Source of the DNA: Streptomyces sp. NBC_00442
GTDB taxonomy: Bacteria > Actinomycetota > Actinomycetes > Streptomycetales > Streptomycetaceae
Length of the DNA: 64,000 nt
Assembly (NCBI RefSeq): GCF_036014195.1
Contig: NZ_CP107918.1
Location: 434,001-498,000 of the forward strand
Direction: 5' to 3'
Position 1 is the stretch's first letter. Every line of letters starts with the position of its first letter. The position numbers were made by a program, and so were the translations under genes. Below the pieces are notes generated by a model. The model made no database searches and was not told the origin of the DNA. It was given only the letters and a program-made list of their open reading frames with translations. Shown in pieces: positions 47,019 through 55,587 of this stretch.

Positions 47019-48038
47019 ATGCAGTACCGCGATTTGGGCCGCACCGGCATACAGGTCAGCACCCTCGCCCTCGGCGCGATGAACTTCGGCGGGATCGGAC
47101 GCACCACCCAGGACGACGTCACCGTCCTCGTCGATGCCGCACTCGACGCCGGGATCAACCTCATCGACACCGCCGACGTCTACAGCGGCGGCGAGTCGGA
47201 GGAGATGGTCGGCAGGGCCATCGCCGGACGGCGCGACGACATCGTGCTGGCCACCAAGGCCGGCCTGCCGATGGGGGGCGAACGCAACCGCCGGGGCAGC
47301 TCGCGCCGTTGGCTGGTCACCGCTCTCGACGACAGCCTGCGCCGCCTCGGGGTCGACCACGTCGATCTGTACCAGGTCCACCGATGGGACCCCAGCACCA
47401 GCGACGAGGAGACGCTTTCGGCCCTCACCGACCTCCAACGCGCGGGAAAGATCCGCCACTTCGGCTCCTCGACCTTCCCCGCCCACCGCATCGTGCAGGC
47501 GCAGTGGGCCGCCCGCGAGCACCGCCTGCGCGGCTACGTGACGGAACAGCCCAGCTACTCGATCCTGCAGCGCGGGATCGAGACCCACGTCCTGCCCGTG
47601 ACCCAGACGTACGGCCTCGGCGTGCTGGCGTGGAGCCCGCTGGCGTCGGGCTGGCTGTCGGGGGCGATCCGTGAGGGCCGCGAGATCACCGGCAACCGCT
47701 CGGCGTTCATGCCCGAGCGCTTCGACATCGCCCTGCCCGCCAACCGGGCCAGGCTCACGGCCGTCGAGCAGCTGGCGAAGATCGCCGACGAGGCCGGCCT
47801 GACCATGATCCAGCTGGCGCTCGGATTCGTGACCGCGCATCCCGGCGTCACCGCCGCGCTCATCGGTCCCCGCACCCCGGACCATCTGCGCAGCCAGCTC
47901 GCCGCCGCGGACACCGTCCTGTCCACGGACGTGCTCGACGCGATCGACGCCGTCGTCGCCCCCGGCACCGACCTGGCCGCCCACGAGAAGAGCGACACCC
48001 CGCCCTCGCTCCTCGACCCCGCCCTGCGGCGCCGCTGA
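47019..48038 (+). CDS. Aldo/keto reductase
   Basis: 339 residues. AKR barrel with LGRTGIQVSTLALGAMNFGG at the start; DTADVYSGGESEEMVGRAI (catalytic Asp and Tyr), LATKAG with the Lys, and DLYQVHRWDP with the His form the tetrad. GLGVLAWSPLASGWLSG lines the NADPH site. NADPH-dependent reduction of aldehydes or ketones is expected. ATG 47019 has GGGGAG about 11 nt upstream. It is divergent from, and probably repressed by, the TetR protein through twin operators. Confidence 0.93.
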   Translation: MQYRDLGRTGIQVSTLALGAMNFGGIGRTTQDDVTVLVDAALDAGINLIDTADVYSGGESEEMVGRAIAGRRDDIVLATKAGLPMGGERNRRGSSRRWLVTALDDSLRRLGVDHVDLYQVHRWDPSTSDEETLSALTDLQRAGKIRHFGSSTFPAHRIVQAQWAAREHRLRGYVTEQPSYSILQRGIETHVLPVTQTYGLGVLAWSPLASGWLSGAIREGREITGNRSAFMPERFDIALPANRARLTAVEQLAKIADEAGLTMIQLALGFVTAHPGVTAALIGPRTPDHLRSQLAAADTVLSTDVLDAIDAVVAPGTDLAAHEKSDTPPSLLDPALRRR

Positions 48039-48110
48039 CCGGTCGGGCAATGCCAGGGGCCCGAGCGCCGAATCGCAACCACCCTCGAAATCCTGGTGTA
48101 TTCGCGTCAA

Positions 48111-48140
48111 CCCGGGGCCGGATCGTGGTTCGGCCCCGGG
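48111..48140. terminator. Bidirectional hairpin between convergent genes
   Basis: CCCGGGGCCG and CGGCCCCGGG form a perfect 10-bp stem with a 10-nt loop between the reductase stop at 48038 and the MEDS-HATPase gene ending at 48200. Confidence 0.6.
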
Positions 48141-48199
48141 GCGCCGTGGACCCGTGCCGGGCCGCGGCCCCACTGACGGTGGCCCTGCTGGCCGTGGCC

Positions 48200-49180
48200 C
48201 TACTGCGGGACGTCCATGTGCAGGCGGATGGTCGTGCCCTGGTCGGGGGTCGAGCGGATCTCCACCAGGTCGCAGAGCTGGTGGGCGAGCCAGAGGCCGC
48301 GGCCGCCCATCTGGTCCGCCTTCGGACGGGTGCGGCCTGCCATCACGTCGGAGATGTATCCGGCGTCCCGGAACTCGCAGAGGAACGCCGCATGCTCCGC
48401 CCAGGTGCGCAGCGTGCCCTGCCCGCCGCCGTGGCGGATGCTGTTCGTGGCGATCTCGGTGACGGCCACCGCGAGTTTCGGCAAGCGGTCCTCGGGCACC
48501 CCCGCGTCGGTGGCGCACTGGGACACCTTCGACCGGATCGCGGACAGGTCGCCGCTCGTGTAGGTCAGTTCCTGGTGCGGGTCGCAGGGCTCGCTGAGGG
48601 CGTCGAAGACATACTCGTCGGCGCTCAGGTAGCTCTCGTTGCGTACGGACTGCCCGTCCTGGTGGATCAGCGGGTGGCAGCGGGAGACGGACCGCAGCGC
48701 GCTCTGGTCCTCGTCGGCGGCGTCGTAGGGACAGAGCATCGACCAGGCGGAGCTGCGCGCGAAAGCCCGGTTGAGGAGCCACTCGTGGTAGCGCAGCTCG
48801 GACAGGTGGGCCGCGCTGCGCGCCTGGCGCCAGGCCGTCTCACCGATGCCGCGCACCGGCCTGCCACCCTCGCCGCGCTCGCTCATCCAGGCCGTCCAGG
48901 CGGCGACGAGCCGGCCGGGGCTCGCGCCGGCCGTCGAGGTGTCCACGAAGGTGACGGCGGACTCGTCGGGGAACTCTTCGCGCAGGAGCGAGGCCTTCTC
49001 CGACGGGACGGCGACGACGACGGCCTCCCCCGCCTCCAGGGCCTCGCGGATGAAGCCCTGGGTGCCGGACAGGAACTGGTCGTCCCCGCGGTAGGGGTAC
49101 AGCTCGTGGCGGAAACCCGGCTCGGGCGCGTCCGCCGCCTTCGGCGGCACGGACGGCTTCGACGGCAGCGGCCCGCTCAT
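48200..49180 (-). CDS. MEDS-domain anti-sigma-type histidine-kinase-like ATPase
   Basis: 326 residues. The N-terminal MEDS (DcmR sensory) domain, about 22-190, has HELYPYRGDDQFLSGTQGFIREALEAGEAVVVAVPSEK. The C-terminal part (about 230-320) is an RsbW/SpoIIAB-like ATPase: N-box EIATNSIRHGGGQG and G-box MGGRGLWLAHQLCDLVEI. Such proteins bind and inhibit sigma factors or phosphorylate STAS anti-antisigma factors. Its ATG overlaps the stop of the MEDS-STAS gene (ATGA), so sensor and target are co-translated: likely a partner-switching module. Confidence 0.9.
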   Translation of the reverse strand: MSGPLPSKPSVPPKAADAPEPGFRHELYPYRGDDQFLSGTQGFIREALEAGEAVVVAVPSEKASLLREEFPDESAVTFVDTSTAGASPGRLVAAWTAWMSERGEGGRPVRGIGETAWRQARSAAHLSELRYHEWLLNRAFARSSAWSMLCPYDAADEDQSALRSVSRCHPLIHQDGQSVRNESYLSADEYVFDALSEPCDPHQELTYTSGDLSAIRSKVSQCATDAGVPEDRLPKLAVAVTEIATNSIRHGGGQGTLRTWAEHAAFLCEFRDAGYISDVMAGRTRPKADQMGGRGLWLAHQLCDLVEIRSTPDQGTTIRLHMDVPQ

Positions 49181-49983
49181 GCACTCATCACCACCGATAC
49201 GCCGGCGCTCGCGTAGCCGGCGAGTTCCCAGCACAGGCGCACGGTGTCGTTGGCGCCCTCCACCACAACGCGCCGGTCCGGCAGGCCGCGGACCGCGTCG
49301 ACCAGGGCGTGCATACCGGCGGCGTCGATCATGTCGAGCGTGTCGAAACGCAGCGTCACCGTCGGCGCGTGCAGCGCCGCCGCGCGCACCGCGGCGTTGA
49401 ACACCGGCGCACAGTCCGAGTCGATCACACCGTCCACGCTCCACCTGTCGGCACCCGTACCGAACATGCGGAAGGCCGGGTGTTCAGCACGCCTGCCCAC
49501 CTCGTGCGGGTGCACACATGCCATGTGTTCCAGCGTAGTCGCGTCCCACTCGGAGGGCGTCACCGCACAGACCACGATCGCGCCGCTCTCCGACGCGAAC
49601 TCGTCGAGCCTGAGCTCCTGGGCGAGCAGTTCCTCCTCCGCCCCGGGCGCCGGTTTCGGCGGCGTCCTCTCGGTGAGGACGCGTACGGAGCGGAATCCCT
49701 CGCGCACCGCCGTACGTGCTTCGCGGCGCACCGCCGCCAGGACGACATCGGCGTCGGCGCCGGGCACGTCGAGGACCACGGAGGCCGCGGGCCCGGCGTC
49801 CCTGGGGATCCGTGAGACGGTGCCGGTGGAGCCCACGAACACGATCTTGTCCCCGTACAGGGCTCCGTCGGCCACGAAGGCCCGCGCGTCGGCCAGGGAG
49901 TCGCCGGCCGGCCGCATGCGCCAGCAGACGTGGTCACCGAGCTCGACCTCGTCCAGGGTCACCAACGCCCGCGCCGCTCTCAC
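49177..49983 (-). CDS. MEDS-STAS anti-sigma-factor antagonist-like protein
   Basis: 268 residues. An N-terminal MEDS domain (VELGDHVCWRMRPAGDSLADARAFVADGALYGDKIVFVG) and a C-terminal STAS domain (about 180-260) with VTLRFDTLDMIDAAGMHALVDAV, where the Ser/Thr phospho-site region reads DAAGMHAL, so the usual Ser is replaced by Ala. GTG 49983 follows GGAAGGGGG. It is upstream of and overlaps the MEDS-HATPase gene. Together with the STAS protein on the opposite strand and the SpoIIE phosphatase it forms a stress-signalling group. Confidence 0.88.
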   Translation of the reverse strand: MRAARALVTLDEVELGDHVCWRMRPAGDSLADARAFVADGALYGDKIVFVGSTGTVSRIPRDAGPAASVVLDVPGADADVVLAAVRREARTAVREGFRSVRVLTERTPPKPAPGAEEELLAQELRLDEFASESGAIVVCAVTPSEWDATTLEHMACVHPHEVGRRAEHPAFRMFGTGADRWSVDGVIDSDCAPVFNAAVRAAALHAPTVTLRFDTLDMIDAAGMHALVDAVRGLPDRRVVVEGANDTVRLCWELAGYASAGVSVVMSA

Positions 49984-50224
49984 CTGGCCCCCTTCCGGCC
50001 GCCGTCCGACCGTCGGCGGGATGTACGCAGAGTGCCGAGCCTAGCCGACCCGCCGCCACCGGCCGCCGTGGCGAGGGCCGAGGGGCGGCGCAGGGCGGGG
50101 CGGCGGGTCGCAGGCCGCGGGAAACGCCGCAGAAGCCAACAAAGGGGCCTCGTACCCATGTTGTGATGCGTGCACTCGCACACCGATGCGGACCGTAGGA
50201 GCCGTAGGTGGGCATACTCTGCGC

Positions 50225-50611
50225 ATGACGACAGAACACGGAGCGGATCACGGAGCAGCCGTGCCGCCGACCGGAGTACTCGGCGCGCAGTACCCGCTGC
50301 ACGACGCCTGGGCGATCGAGGCCTCCGGTGACCTCGATCTCGACACGCTCGGGCCCCTCAAGACCGCCCTCGAGGAGGCCGCCCACCGGCACCGGCACGT
50401 GATCCTCGAAGCCTCGCGCATCACGTTCTGCGACTCCTCGGCGCTCAATGTTCTGCTCCACGTGCACGCCGCCACGGCGTTGAGCATCGCCGCCCCCTCG
50501 GACAGCCTCCTGCGCCTTCTGCAGGTGACCGGCACCGATCAGTTCTTCGCCGTGCACCCCACCCTGGAGTCCGCGGCCGCCTCGTCCGGGCCCGACTCCC
50601 GCATGCCGTAG
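50225..50611 (+). CDS. STAS-domain anti-sigma-factor antagonist
   Basis: 128 residues. A full STAS domain (about 20-115): AWAIEASGDLDLDTLGPLKTALEEAAHRHRHVILEASRITFCDSSALNVLLHVH. CDSSALNVLL carries the Ser likely phosphorylated by an RsbW-type kinase. ATG 50225 lies 6 nt after CATACT and lacks a ribosome site, so it is probably leaderless. It is divergent from the MEDS operon at 241 nt and convergent with GNAT. Acts in partner switching with the nearby ATPase and SpoIIE phosphatase by inference. Confidence 0.88.
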   Translation: MTTEHGADHGAAVPPTGVLGAQYPLHDAWAIEASGDLDLDTLGPLKTALEEAAHRHRHVILEASRITFCDSSALNVLLHVHAATALSIAAPSDSLLRLLQVTGTDQFFAVHPTLESAAASSGPDSRMP

Positions 50612-50632
50612 GCGCGTTCAGCGGGGCGCCGC

Positions 50633-51238
50633 TCAGACGCGGTCGAACTGGTCGGCTCCGTCGAGGATGGCGAGTTCGCGCGCGGTGGCCTGCCGCTTCC
50701 ATTCGGGGGCCACGGTGGCATACGTGGTGACGTCGTGCCAGCAACCCTGCGTGCGAAAGAGCTGGCGCAGGGTGGCTTCGGGGCGGAGCCCGGCCGCGTG
50801 CATCACCGGCGGCATGAGGTGGTGGTCGCTGCGATGGCCCGCCCAGATGCGGTGCAGCCCCAGGTGCCCGAAGCCGTAGGCCATCAGCAGGCGGCCCGCC
50901 TCGTGCCCGTGGCCGCGTACGGGAGCCCCGGGCAGCAGGACCAGGCTGGTGAGCATGGCGTTGCTGCCGTAGTCCTCGACGAGGAGCCCCATGGTGCCGA
51001 GGAAGGCGTCGTCGCCGGGCGCGCACACGGCCAGGGTGTACTTGCGGCGGGGGTGCGCGTAGGGCTGGGCCAGGCCCAGGGCGAACGCGTCGTGGGCCTG
51101 GCCGGCGTCCATGCGGTCGATGCCGAGGTACCGGGTGAGCACGCGGTGGGTGAGGATCCGGGTGAAGGGCTCGTGGTCGTCGGCGCGCAGTTCCCGCAGG
51201 TACAGGTGGTCGCCGTGCAGGTCGGGGATCCGGTTCAC
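50633..51238 (-). CDS. GNAT-family N-acetyltransferase
   Basis: 201 residues. LYLRELRADDHEPFTRILTHR is a typical N-terminus; LGTMGLLVEDYGSNAMLTSLVLLPGAPVRGHGHEAGRLLMAYGF holds the R/Q-x-x-G-x-G/A acetyl-CoA binding motif (RGHGHEAG), and RIWAGHRSDHHLMPPVMHAAGL the next helix. It overlaps the ThiF gene (GTGA), so it is its obligate co-translated partner. GTG 51238 is fixed by that overlap and GGAAGG upstream. Substrate unknown. Confidence 0.88.
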   Translation of the reverse strand: MNRIPDLHGDHLYLRELRADDHEPFTRILTHRVLTRYLGIDRMDAGQAHDAFALGLAQPYAHPRRKYTLAVCAPGDDAFLGTMGLLVEDYGSNAMLTSLVLLPGAPVRGHGHEAGRLLMAYGFGHLGLHRIWAGHRSDHHLMPPVMHAAGLRPEATLRQLFRTQGCWHDVTTYATVAPEWKRQATARELAILDGADQFDRV

Positions 51239-52407
51239 CGGGCACCTTCCAGACACGTCGGCCGGGTCGTTCCGGCGGGCACGAGGGCCGCCAGGTCGAT
51301 GGAGTGCCGACCGGACGGCAGTGGCTCGCCGAGCAGGATGCGGCGGGCGGTGTCGGCGACGAGGGCGGCGCCGAGCATGACGCCGCTGGCGAGCTGGGGC
51401 CAGCTGGAGAGGGTGCGCCCGACGCGGGTGAGCGCGTCGGTCATGGCGGGGCTCAGGCGCCGCTCGTCGACGACGTCGAGCAGGAAGGCGATCGTCGCCT
51501 CCTGGTCCAGGGCGCGCACGTCGGCGGCGGTCACCGGGCCGGTGCGGCCGTGGAAGAGCGGACGGTCCGGTTCGAGGTCGAAGCGTTCGATGTCGAGCAG
51601 GCCACGGTCATTGGTGTCCATGAGGACGGGGAGGCGCCGGCGGCGGGCGTGCTCGCGGGCGGCCACCTTGACCCAGGGCGTGTCGCACTCCTCGACGAGC
51701 AGGTCGAGGCCGTCACCGCGGTCGTGGTCGCCGAAGAAGTCCTCGATGGTGGCCTCGGTGACGCCGGCGCGGTGGACCTCGATGTCCAGATAGGGATCGA
51801 GTTCGTACATGCGGCGGGCGCACAACACGCTCTTCTCCAGGCCGAGTTCGTGCACACCGGCCCGCAGCCGGTTCAGGTTCGACAGGCCGAGGCGGTCGAA
51901 GTCCGCCAGCCTGAAGGCCCCGCCGACGCCTTCCATGGCGCAGGTGATCGCGGCGCTGCTGCCGACCGAGAGACCGATGACGCCCACCCGGCGCCGGAGC
52001 AGGGCCTGCTGCTGCTCGCGGGTGATCTTGTCGCGGTTGCGGTCGGTGCGCACCAGCCGGAACTCGTCCTCGGGCAGGAGGTGCACCAGGCGGCCCGACC
52101 ACGGGTACCAGATCCATCGGCCGTAGGCGTCGGGCGGCCCGCCCATGGCGTCGGCGACCGCGCGGGCCCGGGAGCGGGCGCCGAACGGGTCCTGCGGTGC
52201 CCGGCAGCGCAGCGCCTCCTCGACCTGGTCCTCGATCCGGTCATGAACCTCACGCAGGGCGGACGATTCCCGCAGCGTGGCCAGGGCGGCGGCGCCGGCC
52301 GGCCGGGCGGCGTCGAGCACCAGCGGGCGAAACGATTCGCTTGCCTCGCGGGGCGAGGGCAGCACGAAGTGGTCCGGCTCCGGGCCGGACTGCGTCAACT
52401 GAGTCAC
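51235..52407 (-). CDS. ThiF/MoeB-type (E1-like) adenylyltransferase, Rv1355c-like
   Basis: 390 residues. The ThiF fold begins with RVGVIGLSVGSSAAITCAMEG (nucleotide loop, about 145), then FRLADFDRLGLSNLNRLRAG with the Asp and Arg residues of E1-like enzymes. The N-terminal 130 residues contain a WIWYPWSGRLVHLLPEDEFRLVRTDRN segment typical of the Rv1355c/MoeY group, whose C-terminal nitroreductase domain is absent here. No CxxC zinc pairs typical of MoeB. Leaderless GTG 52407 (TAGCGT 7 nt upstream). Coupled to a GNAT gene. It may adenylate a C-terminal carboxylate of a small protein not found in the window. Confidence 0.83.
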   Translation of the reverse strand: MTQLTQSGPEPDHFVLPSPREASESFRPLVLDAARPAGAAALATLRESSALREVHDRIEDQVEEALRCRAPQDPFGARSRARAVADAMGGPPDAYGRWIWYPWSGRLVHLLPEDEFRLVRTDRNRDKITREQQQALLRRRVGVIGLSVGSSAAITCAMEGVGGAFRLADFDRLGLSNLNRLRAGVHELGLEKSVLCARRMYELDPYLDIEVHRAGVTEATIEDFFGDHDRGDGLDLLVEECDTPWVKVAAREHARRRRLPVLMDTNDRGLLDIERFDLEPDRPLFHGRTGPVTAADVRALDQEATIAFLLDVVDERRLSPAMTDALTRVGRTLSSWPQLASGVMLGAALVADTARRILLGEPLPSGRHSIDLAALVPAGTTRPTCLEGAR

Positions 52408-52670
52408 GGCAGGGACGCTAGCAACCAGCCGATCTTGCAAAGCCGCACGTCACCCGCGGGCGCACACTCGAATTGATCTTCTACTGAATGCGCCCCCGGC
52501 GCCTCGCGCGCCCCCGGTCGGCCAGGGGGCGGGACCGTGAGGTGACGGGCCGTAGAGGACTTTCGGCCCGCGGCCGGTGACTTTCGCGGGCGGCGGGCCG
52601 CGCCCGCGTCGGCTGGGATGGAAGACCCGCCCGCAGAAAGGCGCGCCCCATCCCGTCGCTAGCGAGATCG

Positions 52671-54689
52671 ATGTCCATGCGCGAAGACACCACCGCCCAC
52701 GCCTGCCTCCGCCACGCCGCGCTCCGCGCCGACGGCATGTGGATGCTGCTCGCACCCGCGGCCGGGCCGACCGGGGCGGCGGAGCTCGTCCGGGTCAGTC
52801 CGCGCGCTCAGGCCGCCCTGCTCACCGACGCGCCACCGTGCTGGACCTTCTCCGACCTGCTCGCACCGACCAGCATGTCCATCTCCCGCCAGCTGCTCCT
52901 GGACGCCCTGCACGGCGAGGGCCGCACCTATCGGCAGCCGATCGAATTCGCCCACCCGGGCGGCGCGGTCGTCTGCATGACGTCGGCGCGCCGCATCGAC
53001 CGCCGCGAGGGCGACCCCGCCGTCCTGGTGGAGATCGAGGAGGAGGAAGAGGGCGAGTGGCTGCACTGGGAGGCACTGCGCTCCATGACGGTGTTGGCGG
53101 ACCACTCCCTGTGGGTCTACGACGAGGAGTCCGACGCGTTCAGCTGGCTCGACGGCGAGCGGCTCTACAACGGCATGGGCCCCGGCGACACGATGTCGCT
53201 GGACCAACTGCTCGGTCGGGTCTACGCCGACGACGTGGGCCGGGTGGAGGCGGCGTTCTGGGCGCTGCGCAGGGGCCACTCCCGGCAGGTGGACGTCGAC
53301 TTCCGCATGCCCGACGAGCACGGCCGGCTGAACTGGCTCCGCACCCTCGCCCGGCTCGTCCGCTTCGGCTTCGACGGGGGGCGGCGCGTCGTGGGCACGA
53401 CCACGAACACCACCGCGGCCGTGGAACGTCACCAGTCGCTCGTCAAGGCGCACGCCGACGCGCGCCGACGCGTCGACCTCGTCCAGCAACTGGCCGCCGC
53501 GTTCGTGGCCGCGGCCACGGAGGACGAGCTGACGGCGGCGATCCTGAACAAGGTGGCGCCCGCCTTCGGCGGCACCGGCACCCTGCTGGCGTTCGTGGAG
53601 GAGGAAAGGCTGCGCGTGACGTTCGGCACGGGGATCGACCCCGCGCTCGCACGCTCCCTGCACGGCCTGCCGCTGGACGCTCCCAAGCCCCTGACCGAGG
53701 CGATCCGCACGGGAACCCCGCTGTTCATCGCGACCCGCGACGACTACCGGCGGTCGTGGCCACAAGCCCACGGGCTGCTGGACGCCACCTCCGCCGAGTC
53801 GTTCATCATGATCCCCCTGCGGGGCCAGGGGGCCGCGCCGCTCGGCGGGTGGGTGGTGACGTACGACAGGCCGCACGACCTCTCGAACCAGGAACGCACC
53901 CTCGTCGGCGTCATGGCGGACGTCGCGGGACAGGCCTGGGAGCGCATCCGGCTGCAGTCGGCCCGTACGGAACTGGCCGGCACGGTGCAGCGCAATCTGC
54001 TGCCCGCCACGCTGCCGGCCGTCGTCGGCTACGAGATCGAAGCGCGCTACAGCCCCGCTCACCAGGGCCTGGACGTCGGCGGCGACTGGTACGACGTGAT
54101 CGCCCTGCCGGACGGCAGCACCGCGTGCATCATCGGTGACGTACAGGGCCACAATGTGCAGGCCGCCGCGATGATGGGGCAGGTGCGCACCGCGATGCAC
54201 GCCTACGCCTGGCAGGAGCCGGCCCCGGACCAGGTGCTGGCCCGCACCAACGACCTGATGCTCCAGATGCGGATGCCGGTCTTCGCGACCTGTCTGTACG
54301 CCCTGCTCACCCCCGACGGCCGGGTCAGCACCGCGCGGGCGGGGCACGTTCCGCTGGTGCACTGCGCGGAGGACGGCGCCGTGGTCCGCGAATATCCGGG
54401 CGGGCCGCCACTGGGTGTGCTCGCGGGCGGCCGCTTTCCCGTCCATTCGCTGCAGCTGGCCCCCGGCGACCTGCTGGCTCTCGTCACGGACGGCGTGGTG
54501 GAGGGCCCGCAGCTGCCGATCGACGGCGGACTCGCCGTGATCTGCGATGCCGCCGCCCGTCGGCGCGCGGAGCCCCTCACCGAGATCGCCGACGTCCTCA
54601 TGGCGCAGGGCGACTCGATGACGGGACACGTCGACGACCGCGCCCTGCTCGTGGTCCGCCGGAGGGAGCCGGAAAAGGTGGGGGCCTGA
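52671..54689 (+). CDS. PAS-GAF-SpoIIE (PP2C) phosphatase
   Basis: 672 residues. A PAS-like domain about 130-240 (SLWVYDEESDAFSWLDGERLYNG), GAF about 255-420 (LVQQLAAAFVAAATEDELTAAILNKVAPAFGG), then a PP2C/SpoIIE domain about 435-665: AHQGLDVGGDWYDVIALPDG (metal ligand Asp), IIGDVQGHNVQAAAMM, and LLALVTDGVVEG with DDRALLVV. Dephosphorylates STAS antagonists to release sigma factors. The start ATG 52671 is taken as the first in frame; ATG 52677 is an alternative. Same signalling theme as the MEDS and STAS genes 3 kb away. Confidence 0.9.
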   Translation: MSMREDTTAHACLRHAALRADGMWMLLAPAAGPTGAAELVRVSPRAQAALLTDAPPCWTFSDLLAPTSMSISRQLLLDALHGEGRTYRQPIEFAHPGGAVVCMTSARRIDRREGDPAVLVEIEEEEEGEWLHWEALRSMTVLADHSLWVYDEESDAFSWLDGERLYNGMGPGDTMSLDQLLGRVYADDVGRVEAAFWALRRGHSRQVDVDFRMPDEHGRLNWLRTLARLVRFGFDGGRRVVGTTTNTTAAVERHQSLVKAHADARRRVDLVQQLAAAFVAAATEDELTAAILNKVAPAFGGTGTLLAFVEEERLRVTFGTGIDPALARSLHGLPLDAPKPLTEAIRTGTPLFIATRDDYRRSWPQAHGLLDATSAESFIMIPLRGQGAAPLGGWVVTYDRPHDLSNQERTLVGVMADVAGQAWERIRLQSARTELAGTVQRNLLPATLPAVVGYEIEARYSPAHQGLDVGGDWYDVIALPDGSTACIIGDVQGHNVQAAAMMGQVRTAMHAYAWQEPAPDQVLARTNDLMLQMRMPVFATCLYALLTPDGRVSTARAGHVPLVHCAEDGAVVREYPGGPPLGVLAGGRFPVHSLQLAPGDLLALVTDGVVEGPQLPIDGGLAVICDAAARRRAEPLTEIADVLMAQGDSMTGHVDDRALLVVRRREPEKVGA

Positions 54690-54734
54690 GCAGGGCCATG
54701 CAGCCGCTTTGGGCATGGCACCCGCACAGCCCCT

Positions 54735-54752
54735 GTACCTACTAGTATGTAC
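54735..54752. promoter_or_regulatory. 18-bp near-perfect palindrome before the tautomerase gene
   Basis: GTACCTACTAGTATGTAC matches its own complement except at one pair. GTAC...TACTAGTA...GTAC is the style of HxlR-type or TetR-type operators that control quinone/electrophile genes. It lies 47 nt before ATG 54799; no matching regulator gene is adjacent. Confidence 0.6.
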
Positions 54753-54798
54753 ACTCGGATGTCACGTCGTCACGTTGCCGATCTCCCCTGGGGGCTCC

Positions 54799-55182
54799 AT
54801 GCCGCTCGTTCGCATCGATGTTCTGGGCTGTGACGCCCAGCGGTTGAAGGCGCTGGGGCGCGCCGTCCAGGAGGCGCTGGGCGAGACGATGGGGATCCCG
54901 GACGACGATCGTTTCCAGATCCTGACCGGACATGACGGAGAGCGCGGCGTTCTGCGTCACGGCACCTACCTCGACGTGCAGCGGGACGACGGCATCGTGT
55001 ACGTGGCGATCACCTTGCGGGGTGGTCGGCCGGCCGACCGGAAGCAGGCGCTGTACCGACGTATTGCCGAGCTGGCCCAGGAATACGCGGGGACGGAGCC
55101 CCGCAACGTGTTCGTCGTGCTGACCGAGAACACCGATGCCGACTGGTCGCTCGGCAACGGGGACGCCCAGTACCTGCACTAG
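54799..55182 (+). CDS. Tautomerase family protein (4-oxalocrotonate tautomerase-like)
   Basis: 127 residues. After Met removal the N-terminal catalytic proline (MPLVRIDVLGCDAQRLKALGRAVQEALGETMGIPDDDRF) is Pro 1 as in 4-OT/MSAD tautomerases. The AxxVQEAL helix and the VYVAITLRGGRPADRKQALYRRIAEL second half repeat the beta-alpha-beta fold. The length of about 127 is the double (cis-CaaD/MSAD-like) size. ATG 54799 follows GGGGGCTCC. A palindrome 47 nt upstream suggests regulation by a HxlR or TetR-like factor. Substrate unknown. Confidence 0.85.
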   Translation: MPLVRIDVLGCDAQRLKALGRAVQEALGETMGIPDDDRFQILTGHDGERGVLRHGTYLDVQRDDGIVYVAITLRGGRPADRKQALYRRIAELAQEYAGTEPRNVFVVLTENTDADWSLGNGDAQYLH

Positions 55183-55194
55183 GGCGGCGATGGG

Positions 55195-55587
55195 GTCGGT
55201 GCGCCGCCGTGCGAGCGAACTCGCGGATCGCGTGGTGGACCGCGAAGTAGGCCCGCAGTTCCTGCCGGACGCCCTCCGGTGTGCGCGACCTGATCGGCCC
55301 GGCAGGGCCGAGGTGGTTCATGAACTCGTCGAAGGCCGGCCCGATCTCCCAGCGTTCCCGGTAGAGCTCGACCAGCCCGGATGCCGGGACTGCTCGGGGT
55401 ACAGCAGCGTCGTGCCCAGGGAGGCAACCCTGCCGTCCTTCTTGAAGACGATGACGCGGTAGATCGTGTGCTGCGGCAGAGTCCCGCCTTCCCTGCCGCC
55501 CCGGAGCCGGACCCCCTTACCCGGTCGCGCCATCGAGTGGTACGAGCCGTCCGGTGTGCCCAAGGACACGCGACCGCCCCGCCCAGG
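55195..55587 (-). pseudogene. IS4-type transposase remnant (frameshifted C-terminal part)
   Basis: On the minus strand two frames add up to the end of an IS4-family DDE transposase. Frame 1 (about 55587-55395) reads IYRVIVFKKDGRVASLGTTLLYPEQS, the region before the last acidic residue. Frame 2 (about 55365-55195) reads LVELYRERWEIGPAFDEFMNHLG and then RSRTPEGVRQELRAYFAVHHAIREFARTAAH. YRERWEI is the Y-(2)-R-(3)-E-(6)-K signature, but the catalytic Glu is Gly and the Lys is Met. The N-terminal two thirds are gone, cut at the adjacent flavoprotein gene. No terminal inverted repeats are seen. Inactive. Confidence 0.72.
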
